A stretch of 64,000 bases of DNA from Leuctra nigra (GCA_934045905.1 OW203763.1:16250948-16314947), one strand, 5' to 3'. Shown: positions 9,801-21,349, numbered from the stretch's first letter. Program-made: numbers and translations. The notes: a model not told the origin generated them from the letters alone.

Positions 9801-12800
9801 CTGAAACCCAGGATCCAAACATTAACAGTGATGCAATGAGTAGATGAATCAATTAATTGAGATTGATGTTACACTTCACTTTCACGGCTGCTGATTTAAA
9901 AAGAATTTAATATACTTCATGTAAGATTTCCCACACAATTTGATAATAATTGATTATTATTGTAGTTGCAAGATCTTTCTTCATCCATTCTTTTTATATA
10001 TACAAAGGTTTTTACACATTTTGTTTGAGTTGGCATAGGGGTTGAGTTTAGGACAACAAATAACATGTTCTTAGAAAAATTTAAGATGCATATACAAAGA
10101 AGAAATTATACACAAACATAGACTACTCTGTTTAATTTGATTATATTTCTTCTTACCTGTTTGTATTGGGAATGAATAATATGTATCGGTGAATTTATCG
10201 AGGGCGGTAAAAGCTCGAACTTTCACCCTGTACGTCGATCCTGCCTTCAAAGGTCCATTACAGTAACTTGGTGTGTGACCTTCACAACTATGACCTCCAA
10301 TTGTGAAATCTTCAACAGTGGAGTTTTTGAAAGGATAGTAGGGTTCCATGACCTAAACAAAGAAACATATTATATCACTATCAGCCTGCTGACTTACTCT
10401 CTAACAAACAACATTCAGGATGATTCTGCCTTGCACTTATCCGACCACACAAATGCATGCGAGAGGAAAGGGGAAGTCGTTCCAGCCAAAGCCAGAAGGG
10501 TGGTGACTCCTTGGTTGATCATGCAACAGATGGCTGGACCACATGAAGGAAGATCTAAGTAGTCTCGATGTGCGAGGACGGAGGAGGCGTGCACTGGATC
10601 GGAACATGTGAAGAGGAGTAGAGGAGGCCAGAGATCTGCACGGACCGTAGTACACAGGTAAGGTACAGTAATGCAAGGTAAATGTAGAAGAACTAGACCT
10701 GTGCCAGAGTTATAATGTACCTGATATGGCGGCCAAACACTGTAAGCCTGTACATCTCTCCAACTAGGCATCTCCAGACCGGATGCATTCTTGCTGTCAT
10801 CTTCGGCTACGATCACGGTGTAGCCAATCACAGCGCCATTCTGTTCCGAGAAGTAGTTCTTGCGGAACCGAATCTGTATGGTGGTCGTACTTCGGCAGAC
10901 TTCTGTTGGCACCACTTGGCTCGGAGGCTTCGGTGGTGCTGGAAGAGGTACCATATCATGCATTAGCCAAGTGTTCAAGAAGAAATGCAAAGTTAAAAAT
11001 AAAATGTTATATTAGTCTTAAAGATGGTACTAAAAACGCATATAATGTAATCTTAATATTTTCCTCAAAAAATGTTGACATAAATGTCTCATACATGAGT
11101 TATTACGGTATGTACTTCCTTTCACCATATTATTTTCTTGACTGCAAATCAGATCAAGATATTCTTAGAAATAATTTGGATGTGGACATATTTTTAATAG
11201 CAGTTTGAAGGATCTGGATAACAAAACATATCAACACCCAAAATTTACCTTGCTCTGCAAACAGGCTGCAAGAAATACAACTCACCTAGAATTGGCATTT
11301 TCTGTTTCCAAGTAGATTCTGGCCCATAGCCGATACTTGTCTTTGCTTGAATGTTGAATATGTATGTCTTCCCCGGCATTAGATTCTTGAGGAGGCCACG
11401 CAACTCATACGGTTCGAATTCTGTTTCTTGAGTGTAGGTTGAACCGTCAAGGCCATACGAGATGCGGAACCTGGTGATGATTCCGTTGGCTTCGTTAGTG
11501 GGCAGGGCCCACTCGAAGGTGATGTCGCTCGGTTGAATGTCAACGGGATGGAACTTCTCGACCTGCAGCAACACGACAAGAATGATCATTCGTACAGTTC
11601 ATATTTTCTTGAATTTCATCACTTACATACAAGTATTTTAAGAAACATATTGAATTTTATGTTTTAGCACCAGGTATAGCAACAAAGAATTTTTGAAAAA
11701 AATGGTAGTACCTCCGAGAAGTCATAGTACTATTTCCTAATACAAAACTACAAAACTAGTGATTTTTTGTTATCATTTGTTGGTATATGTATATTCACTT
11801 CTTTTATCTTTATGTTAAAAGCCTCATACTAAAAAATATTGCTAAAAATATAGGTTGAATATTAATATGACAATCACACTCTAAACCTCAATGACGAAAG
11901 AATCCTCACCTTGCCTGGCTTCGACTCTCTCGTTACAAAGATGGCTGACACTGGCAATGAGCGACGTAGCACTGACGATTCTGTGCCTGATCGCACGACC
12001 ACTGTGAATGTGTAGTTTCTATGTGGCTTCAGCTCAGTCAATGTCAAAGACTCATGCAACGTCAAGTTCTGGATGAGAACGTCCTCCGCGTTGAGATATT
12101 GCACCTCGAAGGCGTTGTACTCCCCACGAGGAATGTCCCACGTCAATGTTATTGTCGTTCCAGTGATATGAGTAGCGTTGATTGCAGTGATAGGCTCAGG
12201 ATCTGAGAGACAAGCAAGGACAAAATTATAAAATTAGAACTGAGAGTTGGATCAAGCTGAATCTTCACTATATACCCTCACTATATAACACTTCTTAATT
12301 CTTATATGAATGTACAATAAAAGAGTATCAAGTTCAATAGAAAGTAAGGATATTTGTAATTTATTATTATATTGATATTGTACTCACAAAGCCTATCCTG
12401 ACGTTGCAGAGGCTGACTGAGTTGGCCCTCAGAAACGGTCCAAACTGTGATGTTGTAAAGCCGACCGGGTGTGAGTCCCGTGAAGAAAACTCTCTTGTCT
12501 GAGTCATTGGCGCCTTTCTCTTTGATGGGCACACTGGGATCGGAGAGAGTGAACCGATACTTGTCGAAGTGAGAAGATGTTTGCGGCGTCGGTGTATAGC
12601 TCAATGACAACTCATCTGTCTTGCCGGGATCGTTGACCACAACCACCTCGGACTGGATCAGGGGCACTAAAATAACAATACCATTAAATCTCCATGCCAA
12701 CTACTGATCCATTGCTCAATGTCTTAGCACTTGTACTGCTGCCTTATCCAATGGCAATAAGCATTACTTTTCTCCCTTATTTTATAACTACATTACATAA

Positions 12801-15800
12801 TGTAATTTTATAATTACATAAAATATGTTTGAACCTCAGCCAGTGTGTATTATGATGAGTTATCAGAAGTACTTACTTGTTCTTGTAGGAAAGTTGGTGA
12901 TGTCCGAAAAGAGGCCATATGATTCTGTGAATATCTCCATGTTGTAGAGAATACCCGGGACGAGGTCACCTATAAGAACACGGACTGTGGTGCCTTCGCC
13001 GCCCGTCACTGTTGCTTCGGTGACATTCTTGATGTGAATGGGTTCCAAGTTCTCTTCCGACCGCCAACTAACATGATAGCGCTCAATACGACCCTCCGGT
13101 CGTGGCCATTCGAGTGTCACATTCAAAGAATCCACCAGTGGAGCAATATTTGTCACAGGGTTGGGACCTAGACAAAGATTTTGTGCATTAGTTACTAGGG
13201 CTGAAATTCAAGATTGTTCACAATGATAATTTATTTTATGACTGATGAACTGATGAACAATGGTAAATTTTATCAAAAGATGAAAGTGTAATTCAAGTTA
13301 GCTACAAATATCCAAGTGCTATTTTCAGTGTCTAACACTGGACTATTAGTCAAATAATCTAGATCAAATGTACTTACGGACTGTGTGATTGAGTCGTAAA
13401 GGCTGGACACTCTCGACGCCGTAACTGACGGTATTTACTTGAATAATGTATTTCTCGCCAGGTGTCATGTCTGCCACTTCTGCTTCATTCTCTCGCACGG
13501 TTGGCAGTTTTGACCACAATGACTCTTCGTCAGTGCGATATCTGAAACATGAGGTTTTATTGTTAGATACACTTGTAAGGGAAACAAAAAGATATATATT
13601 TTTAAAACAATGTTGCAGTTTTGACAAAAATAATATATGTTTCTAATGAAGGATATTTTCTTATATATCTACTGCAGAATTGTCTGAAAAGCATTTGGTT
13701 CAAATCGGTGTAGTCCACTAGCACTGTCTAAATCTATTTAAATTACGTAGGTATTCATTCGGTTTATAAATGGAAGACATGCCTGTAATAAAAAAGGAAC
13801 TTATGTTTCGCCCTAAAAATAAAATACCTATTTTGTATGGTGTTTACCCATCCATAAGAAATCAAAAACGCGATTGATGCAAAACTATCATAAATAATTA
13901 TCAAATGTAGAATACATACTTGAATCTCATGTATCTACCGAGCCAATACAACAAATAAAATATTGACAGATTTCCGGGCAATATTTAACTTTCTGCAAGA
14001 ACTGTAATAACTGTATTTACCTAATAAGAAACTCAGTGAAAATTGATTTGATTGGTCTTTCCCAGCGCACAAGGATTGAGTTGCCCGTGACTTTCTCCAG
14101 AGTGAGATTTCTTGGAGAGTTGGGATCTGTGAAACAAAACAACACAAATGAATATACAGAAGTGGACGAATGATACTCTAAATCAGATTGGCAGTCACAC
14201 TTACAGACAGCTTGGAAGTAGTCGTGTGGCTCACTACGGAGGCCGTGGCTGATGGCAAACACTTTGACGTTGTACCCGGCACCAGGATACAAATCCTCCA
14301 GAAGCAGGTGTGATTCGGTCGTAATTGTCGTCACACTCTCACCTGTGTCAAAGAGGTAATAACAATTCATCAGAGACTGGCATCGTCAAATATATACACA
14401 TTCAGATACTGATTAGTGATTACTGATAAAACAGATAAAACAATTTTACCAAATTTCAAAAAAATGTGTCTGAAGAGCCATTTTTTTGTCATTCAGAATA
14501 ACATTAACGGATTATTACATGCTCAGTAGGTAAAATAAATATAATTTAGGAAACTTCCCCTAAAACCCCTTCTTATATTCATTACCTATATTGACATAAT
14601 AACTGAGAAGGCATGAAAGACCCTATATAAATACAAATGAAAAGAAGACAGCAATATTGAAGGATGAAGACTTACGAGTGTCGTTTCTCTCGTACGTGAC
14701 CTCGAACTTCTCCTGACGAGTCTTCACATCGGATTTCCATGTGATGTTTAAACCTCCTGGGATGGATCGCAGATCTTCAATAATCGGTGAAGACGGGCCT
14801 AAAAAGACAAGCAAATAATATTGCGTTTTCTAAGAGATATGAAATGTGTTTTTGAGAAAATATCTGTACATAAACTTAATAGTATGGATACAATTGCCAC
14901 AGGGGTATAGAGCGTAAACTTCAAAAGAATCATGGTTCCTGGAAAGTTTGAAAATGTAAAAGATGCGACTTCCATTATCTTACAAATCCTTTCATTATAC
15001 TAAACCTTTATAGTAGTAGTAAGTTGAGGTTTAATTTTTTATATTTCGATGCCAACTGCTGATATTTAATATGTTTGGACATTTTGATTTTACATTTGAT
15101 GAAATTCATATTCATACATTTTCAAAGATCAAATTTCATTTGAACTGACATAAATTTTTAAAAGAGAACATCAAAAAAACTAAAAAAACAGGTAGAACAA
15201 TACTCCCAGTGGTAATGGATTCTAAATAATATGCCAACATTAGTTGGTAGATGACTTACGTGTGGCTTGATAAATTAGTGCCCCATTTGATTCTTGTTGG
15301 TTGCTCACTGCCTGGACCATGATGGAATAGTTTCGTCCAGGTAACAGTGATTCCAGCGTGCAACTCGTGTCGGCAACTGTGATGGAATTACTGTCGCCGT
15401 TCAGAGCCTCCACTTCATGGTAGCTCACCTGCAAGAGAGACACTAATGAACCATCGGCAGCAGATTGCCTTTTCAGTTTTTCTTGCAGTGCATTGCAAAC
15501 TCAAGGGTTGAGTCCACTTTCACAGGAGATGTCATATGAATATGATGTCACAAGATACATCAAGCAAGCTGAATTATGTAGTTAAAAATCCAACATTGTG
15601 TGTGGTATGTCCACAAAATTTCTGTTCATGAAAGACGAATTAATTTTGCAAAGCTATACCTTGTACTCCTCCTGGAAGCTGGTGTTGTTTGGACTCCATG
15701 AGATGCGAACGATTCCCGTGCCATCGTCGGAATGTGATCGCAAATCCACAACTGGCAGAGGCTCTGCAAATAGACAACATTGCAATTTTAACTTTCATTC

Positions 15801-18800
15801 ATCTCTACTTTGTACTTCTTCCACATCTTTGGACAGGACATTTCCACAAGAGCAGTTTCTCAAATGTAAAAACGTTGACTTACTCAGTGTAACATTTCCC
15901 GTTGCAGGCCAGCTGGTCACTTTGCCAGAGACGGTCTTCACTACGACTTGGTAGGTCCTGCCGGGTTCCAGATTCTCGTGAAACTCGAGTGTTGTTGCTT
16001 CGTCCCGATTCCGAGTCACTGGGGCTTGCCGACGGACACTTATGTTTACCTTCACACCAGAAGAAATGTGTCAATTATTTAGTTGAAGAGAAATGCAGAC
16101 TTTTTAATACACTGAAGCCAATTTGATAAATGTATTTCATTATAAATATAATATTTGTTGTCATTAAAAATATCATCTCCAATATGATGAGAATAATCTA
16201 CTGAGCTGAGAGAACTATCAGAACAATTAACAAAAGCACTATGATTTTTAATCAACTTGACTTTTATTACATGGAAGGAGCATTATGTAATACTACTAAG
16301 GTCTAAAAATTATGAGTAGTTGGAAAAAAATGACTGCTACTTGCAGCGAAGATATTTTGCAATGTGTGTTTTATCTACATGTCGTTCATAACAACTCAAG
16401 TCATCAGACCATTGTTGCTACAGCTGAGAATGCTTACACAACTAGAGTGCAAGGTTGTAGGAAGGATGGATTGAAACTAGCTGTCCTTACACTCTAACTT
16501 GAGATTGATGCAAACTTTCAAGACAAGATGTCAGAAATTCATGATTAAGTTTCTGATACTGTATGTAACACAAATCTAACCTGATACTTATCGAACTCGC
16601 TGATAGCTTTCCTCGGTTCCCAGTGGACTTTGAATGAGTAAGATGTGATGGAATTCTTGTCGAAAGTCACACTCAGTGGTCGTAACGGCACCGTTCTGTA
16701 TTGCGCCGTAGTCGGTGTTGATATTTCGTCTTCGCTGACAGTCTGCACGGAAATGTTGTACGCTCGACCGGGAACCAACTCCTTGAACGCAGCTTGCGCT
16801 GGGCCCGGAGGTTCGCCTTCTTTCTCCACGTACAAGACACTTTCGAGAGCATCCGGTGGATCGATCGATACCTACAACCAAATCAATCAAGCCCTTAAAA
16901 TACAATCATAGATGCATAAAAGTGATTTATCTGATCATCAAACATTATTGAATGTGTGTAGGATATATAAAAAAAAAGTTTTGCAACTCGACAACATGGT
17001 AATACAGGAACAATGCCCTTGAAATCCTAACAAGCTTGCACATCCAGTACATACTATACTTGCCTTGTAATGTGTGTAGACACCAGCTGGGTATGGGGGT
17101 TGCCATAGTACCAAGAGTGTTGTTTCATTCCGGAACCAAACGATGAACTTTCCAGGTGTATTGGGCTCTGGAAAGTGAAAAGTTTACGTCATAAAATACT
17201 AATGATCAACATTTCAAATAGTTTGGGCAAAGCTTTTGGTAGAGCATTTCTTGAAGATAGGTCCTTTGGTCTGAGTTCCAATACCAATGAGCATTTTACT
17301 TGTACTGAGTTTGCAGTAGGGGGACAAAAACACTCATGCATACATAATCTTGACCATGTCTGCACTGATTAAATCTGCAGCTGAACACATATCTAATAAG
17401 CATCACAGGATGTTACATGTACTTGACACAGCAACAAGCACGCTGCTGAGTTGGCGACATACTAATAGAGTTTAATGAATTAGAACATCACTAGTGACAG
17501 TACCTATAATTGAAATCTTTTTAATTAAAATAAACTTAAAACTTATGACTAAAATAAGAAAATGTTACTAATTATTAATTAATTACGCACAGCTACATCA
17601 TACATTATTTAGCACATTTATGTCTAAATTATCAATAATTTAATTTCAACTAATTTAGTTGTCGAAAATGTTTTTTATATCATGAATTCATTAAACCAGC
17701 ATGAAAATCGGATTTCAAAACTCTTTTGCAAAACGAATGTTTTGTTCCTTGTTCTTACTGGTAGTGAAGTTTCTCGAAGTGTACGCCACACTCTCTTTGT
17801 TGTCATATTCGGTGAAGAGTTGTACTTGATAAGAGGCGCCAGGCGTTAGATTCTGCAGAGTTGAGTGGAAGGTGTTCTCCTCTACTGTCACCACCTTGGT
17901 GTCAACTTGCGGCTCGGATAGACTTAGCACCTAGAAAACAAAAGGAAATATCCCATTATGTTGCGTCGGCAGTATTGAACCAATCAAGAGCCTATAAGAA
18001 TCTATAAGTGAGCCTATAAGTGTAGTGTAGTGTAGTGAGGCTAGTTGACATACAATTTATAAACTTTCCTGCTTCTGAATTTTAAGTTTTCGAAACTTGA
18101 ATTTAGGATGGCAGGTTTCAGGAGAAATATTGTCCCTAGCCTAGTTGCCAATCATTTGATTTAAAACAAAGTGTTCATACTCAAGTAATCTCACAGAACG
18201 TTCTAAATCACTGTAAACATTTCTTTATCAACAAGCTGTTAAATCGTCTGACTGTAAAGTTGAACAAATAAATGTAATGTTCTAATAAGTATTTTAAAAA
18301 AATGCGGGAGCAACAAACATACTTATACTTATTGTTATTCTTACACTCATTTTACTTATTGTAAAGTTCTACCATTCTAATTCGACTTGGTAACGTTTGC
18401 TAATGAAATTAGATTCAAGAATCAGGAATAGGCAAAAATAAAATATCCATTCCTTGCTTTTTTGTAAGATCAAAAAGAATGTATAAAAATCAAAGTAAGA
18501 TGTAGTCTAAGTATCACGCAAATACCAAATTTAATATAATTTCCGAACAATTACCTTCAACTTGAAGCTTGAATGATGTCCAATCAATGGAGGACTCCAG
18601 GATACATGAGCTAGTTTCCCACTCCGGACATTCACCGACAAGTTGGTTGGAGGATCAGGATCTAAAACAACAACAAAATTTTCACATTAGAAGTACTTTC
18701 AAGGTAGGAAGGAAGACAACGTCAAAACATTAATGGTTTCCTTTGTGATGACGAGAAAAACAGTTTTCAGAACATTCTCTACCTATTTTCAATATGTGTT

Positions 18801-19435
18801 CTGTCCTCCAACTAGGTAAATGTCTCCGTACAAATCCTCTTTGTTCCTCAGTCATTGGGTGGACAAGTAGTTCTCATTTACCTGGATTTGAACTCTTTTT
18901 GACCTCAAATCCCAAGTCAAGCAATATTCTTGTTTGAATTCGTGATCTTATTCACTCCAAACTTCTGTATTCGCGTAGGAAACACAATTTGTGTAGAAAA
19001 GTACAGGTTTTCAGTGTGTCAAAAATTAGAATAATTACCGAAATCATATTTTAAAAAAATGGATCGCCTATAATCCTACAACCTATGATGGGCTAAAAGC
19101 CCATAGTCCCCTGGTCTGTGGTAAGGAAATCATTTTCACAATTCAACATCTTGTGCACACATGCTGCGTACAAATCATGAACACATGCCTGTTGTTATCG
19201 ACGCCGTCCAGGTGAGCCAGTCGTTGACACTGGAGTTGGAGTAGTAGAGCCAGAACTCGTACTTGGTCCCTGGGAGGCCGCCGGAGAACTGGATCACGTC
19301 CCCGATGTCCCGGGACGTGAAGGACGTGTTGGGTGCCGGGTTGCCGTGCGGGGGCGAGTAGTCCAGGCGGTAGAAGCTGCCATCCTGACTCAGATTACCA
19401 GGGATCTGGATGGCCAAGTCGGCCGTCAGTACCAA
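6619..19435 (-). CDS. Ptp10D: Receptor-type tyrosine-protein phosphatase 10D (23 exons, both ends incomplete)
   Basis: An R3-class receptor tyrosine phosphatase at the plasma membrane, related to vertebrate PTPRJ/PTPRB. In Drosophila it acts in axon guidance, tracheal tube shaping, restraint of EGFR signalling and cell competition, with Sas as a ligand. Joined exons (minus strand, high to low): 19435-19189, 18661-18555, 17930-17759, 17167-17064, 16871-16581, 16049-15884, 15763-15660, 15428-15260, 14798-14676, 14342-14205, 14126-14021, 13541-13378, 13167-12877, 12666-12388, 12202-11910, 11562-11286, 10938-10721, 10352-10157, 9800-9632, 9285-9033, 8638-8381, 7525-7377, 6854-6619. Every junction keeps frame; the total is 4510 bases, 1503 codons plus one base. 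The protein has about eleven or twelve FN3 repeats, one membrane helix and one phosphatase domain with the WPD loop ([12 protein letters not shown]), signature [11 protein letters not shown] and Q-loop (QTEQQY) all intact. The start exon (candidate 23241-23267) and the last short exon are outside this span. All introns are GT-AG except two GC-AG. Confidence 0.96.
6855..7376 (-). other. Ptp10D intron splitting the catalytic motif
   Basis: AT-rich phase 2 intron with nothing recognisable inside. Confidence 0.8.
7377..7525 (-). CDS. Ptp10D: Ptp10D exon: WPD loop
   Basis: Contains [16 protein letters not shown] with the general-acid aspartate, and ends at IVVHC, the catalytic cysteine. The signature loop is completed in the next exon, so an intron splits the active-site motif. 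Donor GCAG|GTAAGA, exit phase 2. Confidence 0.96.
7526..8380 (-). other. Ptp10D intron with exon-derived 32-mer
   Basis: AT-rich; its only notable content is the copied exon segment at 7862-7893. Confidence 0.8.
7862..7893 (-). repeat. Intronic copy of 32 bp of Ptp10D exon sequence
   Basis: Identical over 32 bases to 8427-8458, inside the phosphatase exon upstream. Similarity stops abruptly on both sides, so it is not part of a longer exon duplication. Confidence 0.9.
8381..8638 (-). CDS. Ptp10D: Ptp10D exon: phosphatase domain middle
   Basis: 86 codons, phase 0 at both ends. Contains [40 protein letters not shown] and [10 protein letters not shown]. The 32 bases at 8427-8458 reappear exactly in the next intron at 7862-7893. 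Confidence 0.96.
9033..9285 (-). CDS. Ptp10D: Ptp10D exon: start of phosphatase domain
   Basis: Contains [37 protein letters not shown] and DYINANYVP, the N-terminal PTP motifs including the phosphotyrosine-recognition region. Acceptor TTCCTTGAAG, donor CCA|GTAAGT. Confidence 0.96.
9632..9800 (-). CDS. Ptp10D: Ptp10D exon: transmembrane helix
   Basis: [20 protein letters not shown] is the membrane segment. It is followed by the stop-transfer RRRR and a short cytoplasmic stretch with [13 protein letters not shown]. Acceptor GGGTTTCAG, donor AAG|GTACAG, exit phase 2. Confidence 0.96.
10157..10352 (-). CDS. Ptp10D: Ptp10D exon: last extracellular segment
   Basis: Encodes [39 protein letters not shown] and FPIQT, closing the juxtamembrane FN3-like fold. 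Two cysteines ([11 protein letters not shown]) may form a disulfide. Confidence 0.95.
10440..10665 (+). mobile_element. Degenerate LINE reverse transcriptase C-terminus in a Ptp10D intron
   Basis: A GC-rich patch in an AT-rich intron, plus strand (opposite to the gene). It reads [15 protein letters not shown], then [10 protein letters not shown], and after a stop EEARDLHG. This pattern is common at the C-terminal end of insect LINE reverse transcriptases. Several stops make it a relic. Confidence 0.5.
10721..10938 (-). CDS. Ptp10D: Ptp10D exon: membrane-proximal ectodomain
   Basis: Encodes [29 protein letters not shown] and [19 protein letters not shown], ending WPPYQ. This block is strongly conserved in the R3 group. 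Acceptor CCTCTTCCAG, donor CAG|GTACAT. Confidence 0.95.
11286..11562 (-). CDS. Ptp10D: Ptp10D exon: complete FN3
   Basis: Encodes [38 protein letters not shown] and KMPIL. Acceptor TGCTGCAG, donor CTAG|GTGAGT. Confidence 0.95.
11910..12202 (-). CDS. Ptp10D: Ptp10D exon: complete FN3
   Basis: Encodes [35 protein letters not shown] and [18 protein letters not shown], ending SKPGK. Phase 1 in, phase 0 out. Donor AAG|GTGAGG. Confidence 0.95.
12388..12666 (-). CDS. Ptp10D: Ptp10D exon: complete FN3
   Basis: Encodes [49 protein letters not shown] and QRQDRL. Phase 1 symmetric. Donor CTTT|GTGAGT. Confidence 0.95.
12877..13167 (-). CDS. Ptp10D: Ptp10D exon: complete FN3
   Basis: One exon covering a whole FN3: [46 protein letters not shown]. 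Phase 1 at both ends, so this exon can be duplicated or skipped without breaking frame. Confidence 0.95.
13378..13541 (-). CDS. Ptp10D: Ptp10D exon: FN3 second half
   Basis: Encodes [33 protein letters not shown] and LNHTV. Acceptor ATGTTTCAG, donor GTCC|GTAAGT. Confidence 0.94.
14021..14126 (-). CDS. Ptp10D: Ptp10D exon: FN3 first half
   Basis: Encodes [16 protein letters not shown] and ILVRWERP to TEFLI. Acceptor GTTTCACAG, donor ATTAG|GTAAAT, exit phase 2. Confidence 0.93.
14205..14342 (-). CDS. Ptp10D: Ptp10D exon: FN3 second half
   Basis: Encodes [18 protein letters not shown] and [10 protein letters not shown]. Acceptor TTTGACACAG, donor GTCT|GTAAGT. Confidence 0.94.
14676..14798 (-). 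CDS. Ptp10D: Ptp10D exon: FN3 first half
   Basis: Encodes [16 protein letters not shown] to YERNDT with LNITWKSD. Acceptor CTTTTTAG, donor ACTC|GTAAGT. Confidence 0.93.
15260..15428 (-). CDS. Ptp10D: Ptp10D exon: FN3 second half
   Basis: Encodes [14 protein letters not shown] and [19 protein letters not shown]. Acceptor CTCTTGCAG, donor ACAC|GTAAGT, exit phase 1. Confidence 0.94.
15660..15763 (-). CDS. Ptp10D: Ptp10D exon: FN3 first half
   Basis: Encodes [16 protein letters not shown] to FQEEYK with the FN3 tryptophan in ISWSP. Acceptor TTTGCAG, donor AAG|GTATAG. Confidence 0.93.
15884..16049 (-). CDS. Ptp10D: Ptp10D exon: FN3
   Basis: Starts VNISVRRQ and contains [18 protein letters not shown], ending NVTL. 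Phase 0 in, phase 1 out. Donor CTGA|GTAAGT. Confidence 0.94.
16581..16871 (-). CDS. Ptp10D: Ptp10D exon: FN3 second half plus next FN3 start
   Basis: 97 codons in phase 0 at both ends. It contains [35 protein letters not shown] and FKVHWEP, ending ISEFDKYQ. Acceptor GGTTGTAG, donor CAG|GTTAGA. Confidence 0.95.
17064..17167 (-). CDS. Ptp10D: Ptp10D exon: FN3 first half, GC donor
   Basis: Encodes [16 protein letters not shown] through YTHYK, closely matching the fly protein. The donor is AAG|GCAAGT, the textbook GC-AG donor. The next exon starts in phase 0 at VSIDPP, which only this donor satisfies. Confidence 0.92.
17759..17930 (-). CDS. Ptp10D: Ptp10D exon: second half of first FN3
   Basis: Begins [12 protein letters not shown] and contains [13 protein letters not shown], the FN3 tyrosine-corner motif, ending at NFTT. 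Acceptor TTTTCTAG, donor CA|GTAAGA, exit phase 1. Confidence 0.93.
18555..18661 (-). CDS. Ptp10D: Ptp10D exon: start of first FN3
   Basis: Encodes [16 protein letters not shown] and on to HHSSFKLK, the first half of an FN3 fold with its conserved proline and tryptophan (VSWSPP). Acceptor TTTTAG, donor AAG|GTAATT. It enters in phase 1 and leaves in phase 0. Confidence 0.92.
19189..19435 (-). CDS. Ptp10D: Ptp10D exon: mature N-terminus
   Basis: It begins [14 protein letters not shown] and ends TWTASITT. It contains the conserved N-terminal block with [12 protein letters not shown] just before the first canonical FN3. The acceptor is TTTGCCTGCAG. The donor is GC (ACAACAG|GCATGT): the next exon starts with AT and needs exactly one leftover G to make the aspartate codon, which no nearby GT donor provides. 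Confidence 0.9.
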
Positions 19436-20942
19436 CTGCAGGCAAAGAGAGCAAACACTTAGATATCTTGTATACTGACAATGTTAGGATGAGATAAAAC
19501 AGTATTCGAAAGAAAAGGATTGGCTGAAAAAGATTTGATAGTATCATCCGATGAAGTTTAGCTCGTCACCTAACTCTAGTATGTGAGCTATGATTTCATT
19601 GATAAAAACAAAGATTGATTGTCAAGGAACCTGACCAGCAGTACATCCGTTCGCTCAAATACCGTTTTATGATTTGTTTATAGACTCATCATGTGTTCCT
19701 CTCCACAGAAATCTTTAGTAAAAGGCGACAGATGTATATGTTTTGAAGAAAACCAGAGTGTATAGAAACCAGTTGTTGAGTGTATAATCACTTATTACTA
19801 AATTATTATTTAATTACTAATTGCAGACAAAAAATAAGAAACTTAGATTTCTTAGACTTAGGTACTTGTTTTATTGAAACGTCGGATTGTTCTTTTGTTT
19901 GGGACATGACGATCTCAAGGGAGGATCGTGCAAGTGTAATTTCTTCGTCGCGGATCGAACCAGCGTGTCCCGAATGGCAGTCTTGAGGTCAGAGAAAATA
20001 TTAAAACTATCTTCGTAAAGTCGATGTTAATGAAATGTACATAGCTATACGAATTGGCAATGTAAATTTTATCAATACAAAATTAGTCGCATATACCGTT
20101 GCGTCTTTGATGTGCATACAAGCGCATAGCAAGAGGGAGTGGGAGAGGGGAAAGAGAGAGGCTCAATTTGATGATTATTATATTGTTTTGGCACACATGG
20201 TAGAAGGTAGTATTTAAGTTAAAAGCAGTTTTGTTTGTCGCGGTAAATATTGTGGTCAGAAATACGTGACTAGGTACCGCAAAATATTAGCGTAAAAACT
20301 CGACAGCATAAAGAAAACACTAAAGAATATACTCGGTATACTGTGTAGGCACAATCAAATGATTTACTATCAATTTAATATCTGTGGTAGATTTGAAGCT
20401 TTACCAATAGTACGTACTTGACTTGTACATTCTGTTTTTAAATAGTAATGCGCATTACATATTTGTATCCCCTGTGCCACATTACTCTACAGTCGTGAAG
20501 TTAAAATAACTGCAAATTCTAGTTATAGGTAACGTTATTGTATTGTGTTCCATTGTGCCGTAAACAGACACATGGTTTGTTCCAGACAAACTCTTAACAA
20601 CTGAAACATCATTGTAGTTACATCCGTTTAAGTTTAACTCGGTATTATCTATCACTCTGCTAATTCTACGCGGAAAATGAGTGGTTCGAAAAACAGGATA
20701 CCGTCATTTACATTGATTCTGTTGGATTATTGTTGGCTGGGAGAGAAAGTTACAACCGGACAGATCAAACCATGGCCATACACCAGTACCGTCGAACCAA
20801 CACCAACTACTAACATAGTAAGTAGTAACACAAAACCAAGAAGTGAAATCACGCAAATTCAATGATTTTTATCTTGTTTTACGAGAAATTTGAAATGGTT
20901 CACGATTCTAGTCTCGCTAGTAGAACGAGATGAGAGCAGATG

Positions 20943-21104
20943 TTACTTCCGCAAGACGGTTTCCTGAATGAAGTTGCCAAAAATATCCCCGTCTCCGTCT
21001 CCGTCCTGGCCGTCACTCGACGTGCCTCGCCGGTAGACGCCTCGGCACATGGGCAGCAAGGCAGGATGTACACAACAATTCTCAGAAACCACCCGACGAG
21101 CCAT
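20943..21104 (-). CDS. Small ORF, 53 residues, unknown
   Basis: A complete small ORF on the minus strand with a good start context (GCCATCATGG) and an in-frame TGA two codons upstream of the ATG. It begins MARRVVSENCCVHPALLP, has three cysteines, a DGDGDGD acidic run and ends NFIQETVLRK before TAA. The patch is GC- and CpG-rich relative to its surroundings. No signal peptide, known fold or family is recognised. It may be a nested small gene, an exon of an unseen transcript or a transposon relic. Confidence 0.28.
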   Translation of the reverse strand: MARRVVSENCCVHPALLPMCRGVYRRGTSSDGQDGDGDGDIFGNFIQETVLRK

Positions 21105-21349
21105 GATGGCTCAGCAAGCCCAGTCGCTTGACACTCTCAGTCTCAGGTACCAGGTTAGCACCTCCACGCTTTACAGCAGGCAATGATATGAGTTTGATGA
21201 CATTCATTCGAAGAATAATCGATCGTCAATCTTGTTCATTGGCATTCGTGCCGTTCAGTAGCTCGGATTTTTATTGTCATTGTTTTGCAACTGAGATGAT
21301 TTGGATGTGACGATAAAAAATGGCAATGATGTACGGTGGAAAGGAGTTG

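Noticed and set aside
9620..9847. Plus-strand frame over the transmembrane exon
   Set aside because: Shadow of the Ptp10D membrane exon, which has intact splice sites and conserved protein.
10415..10990. 191-codon minus-strand frame
   Set aside because: Its N-terminal half is true Ptp10D exon 10721-10938, but the rest runs through the donor GTACAT into a plus-strand LINE relic.
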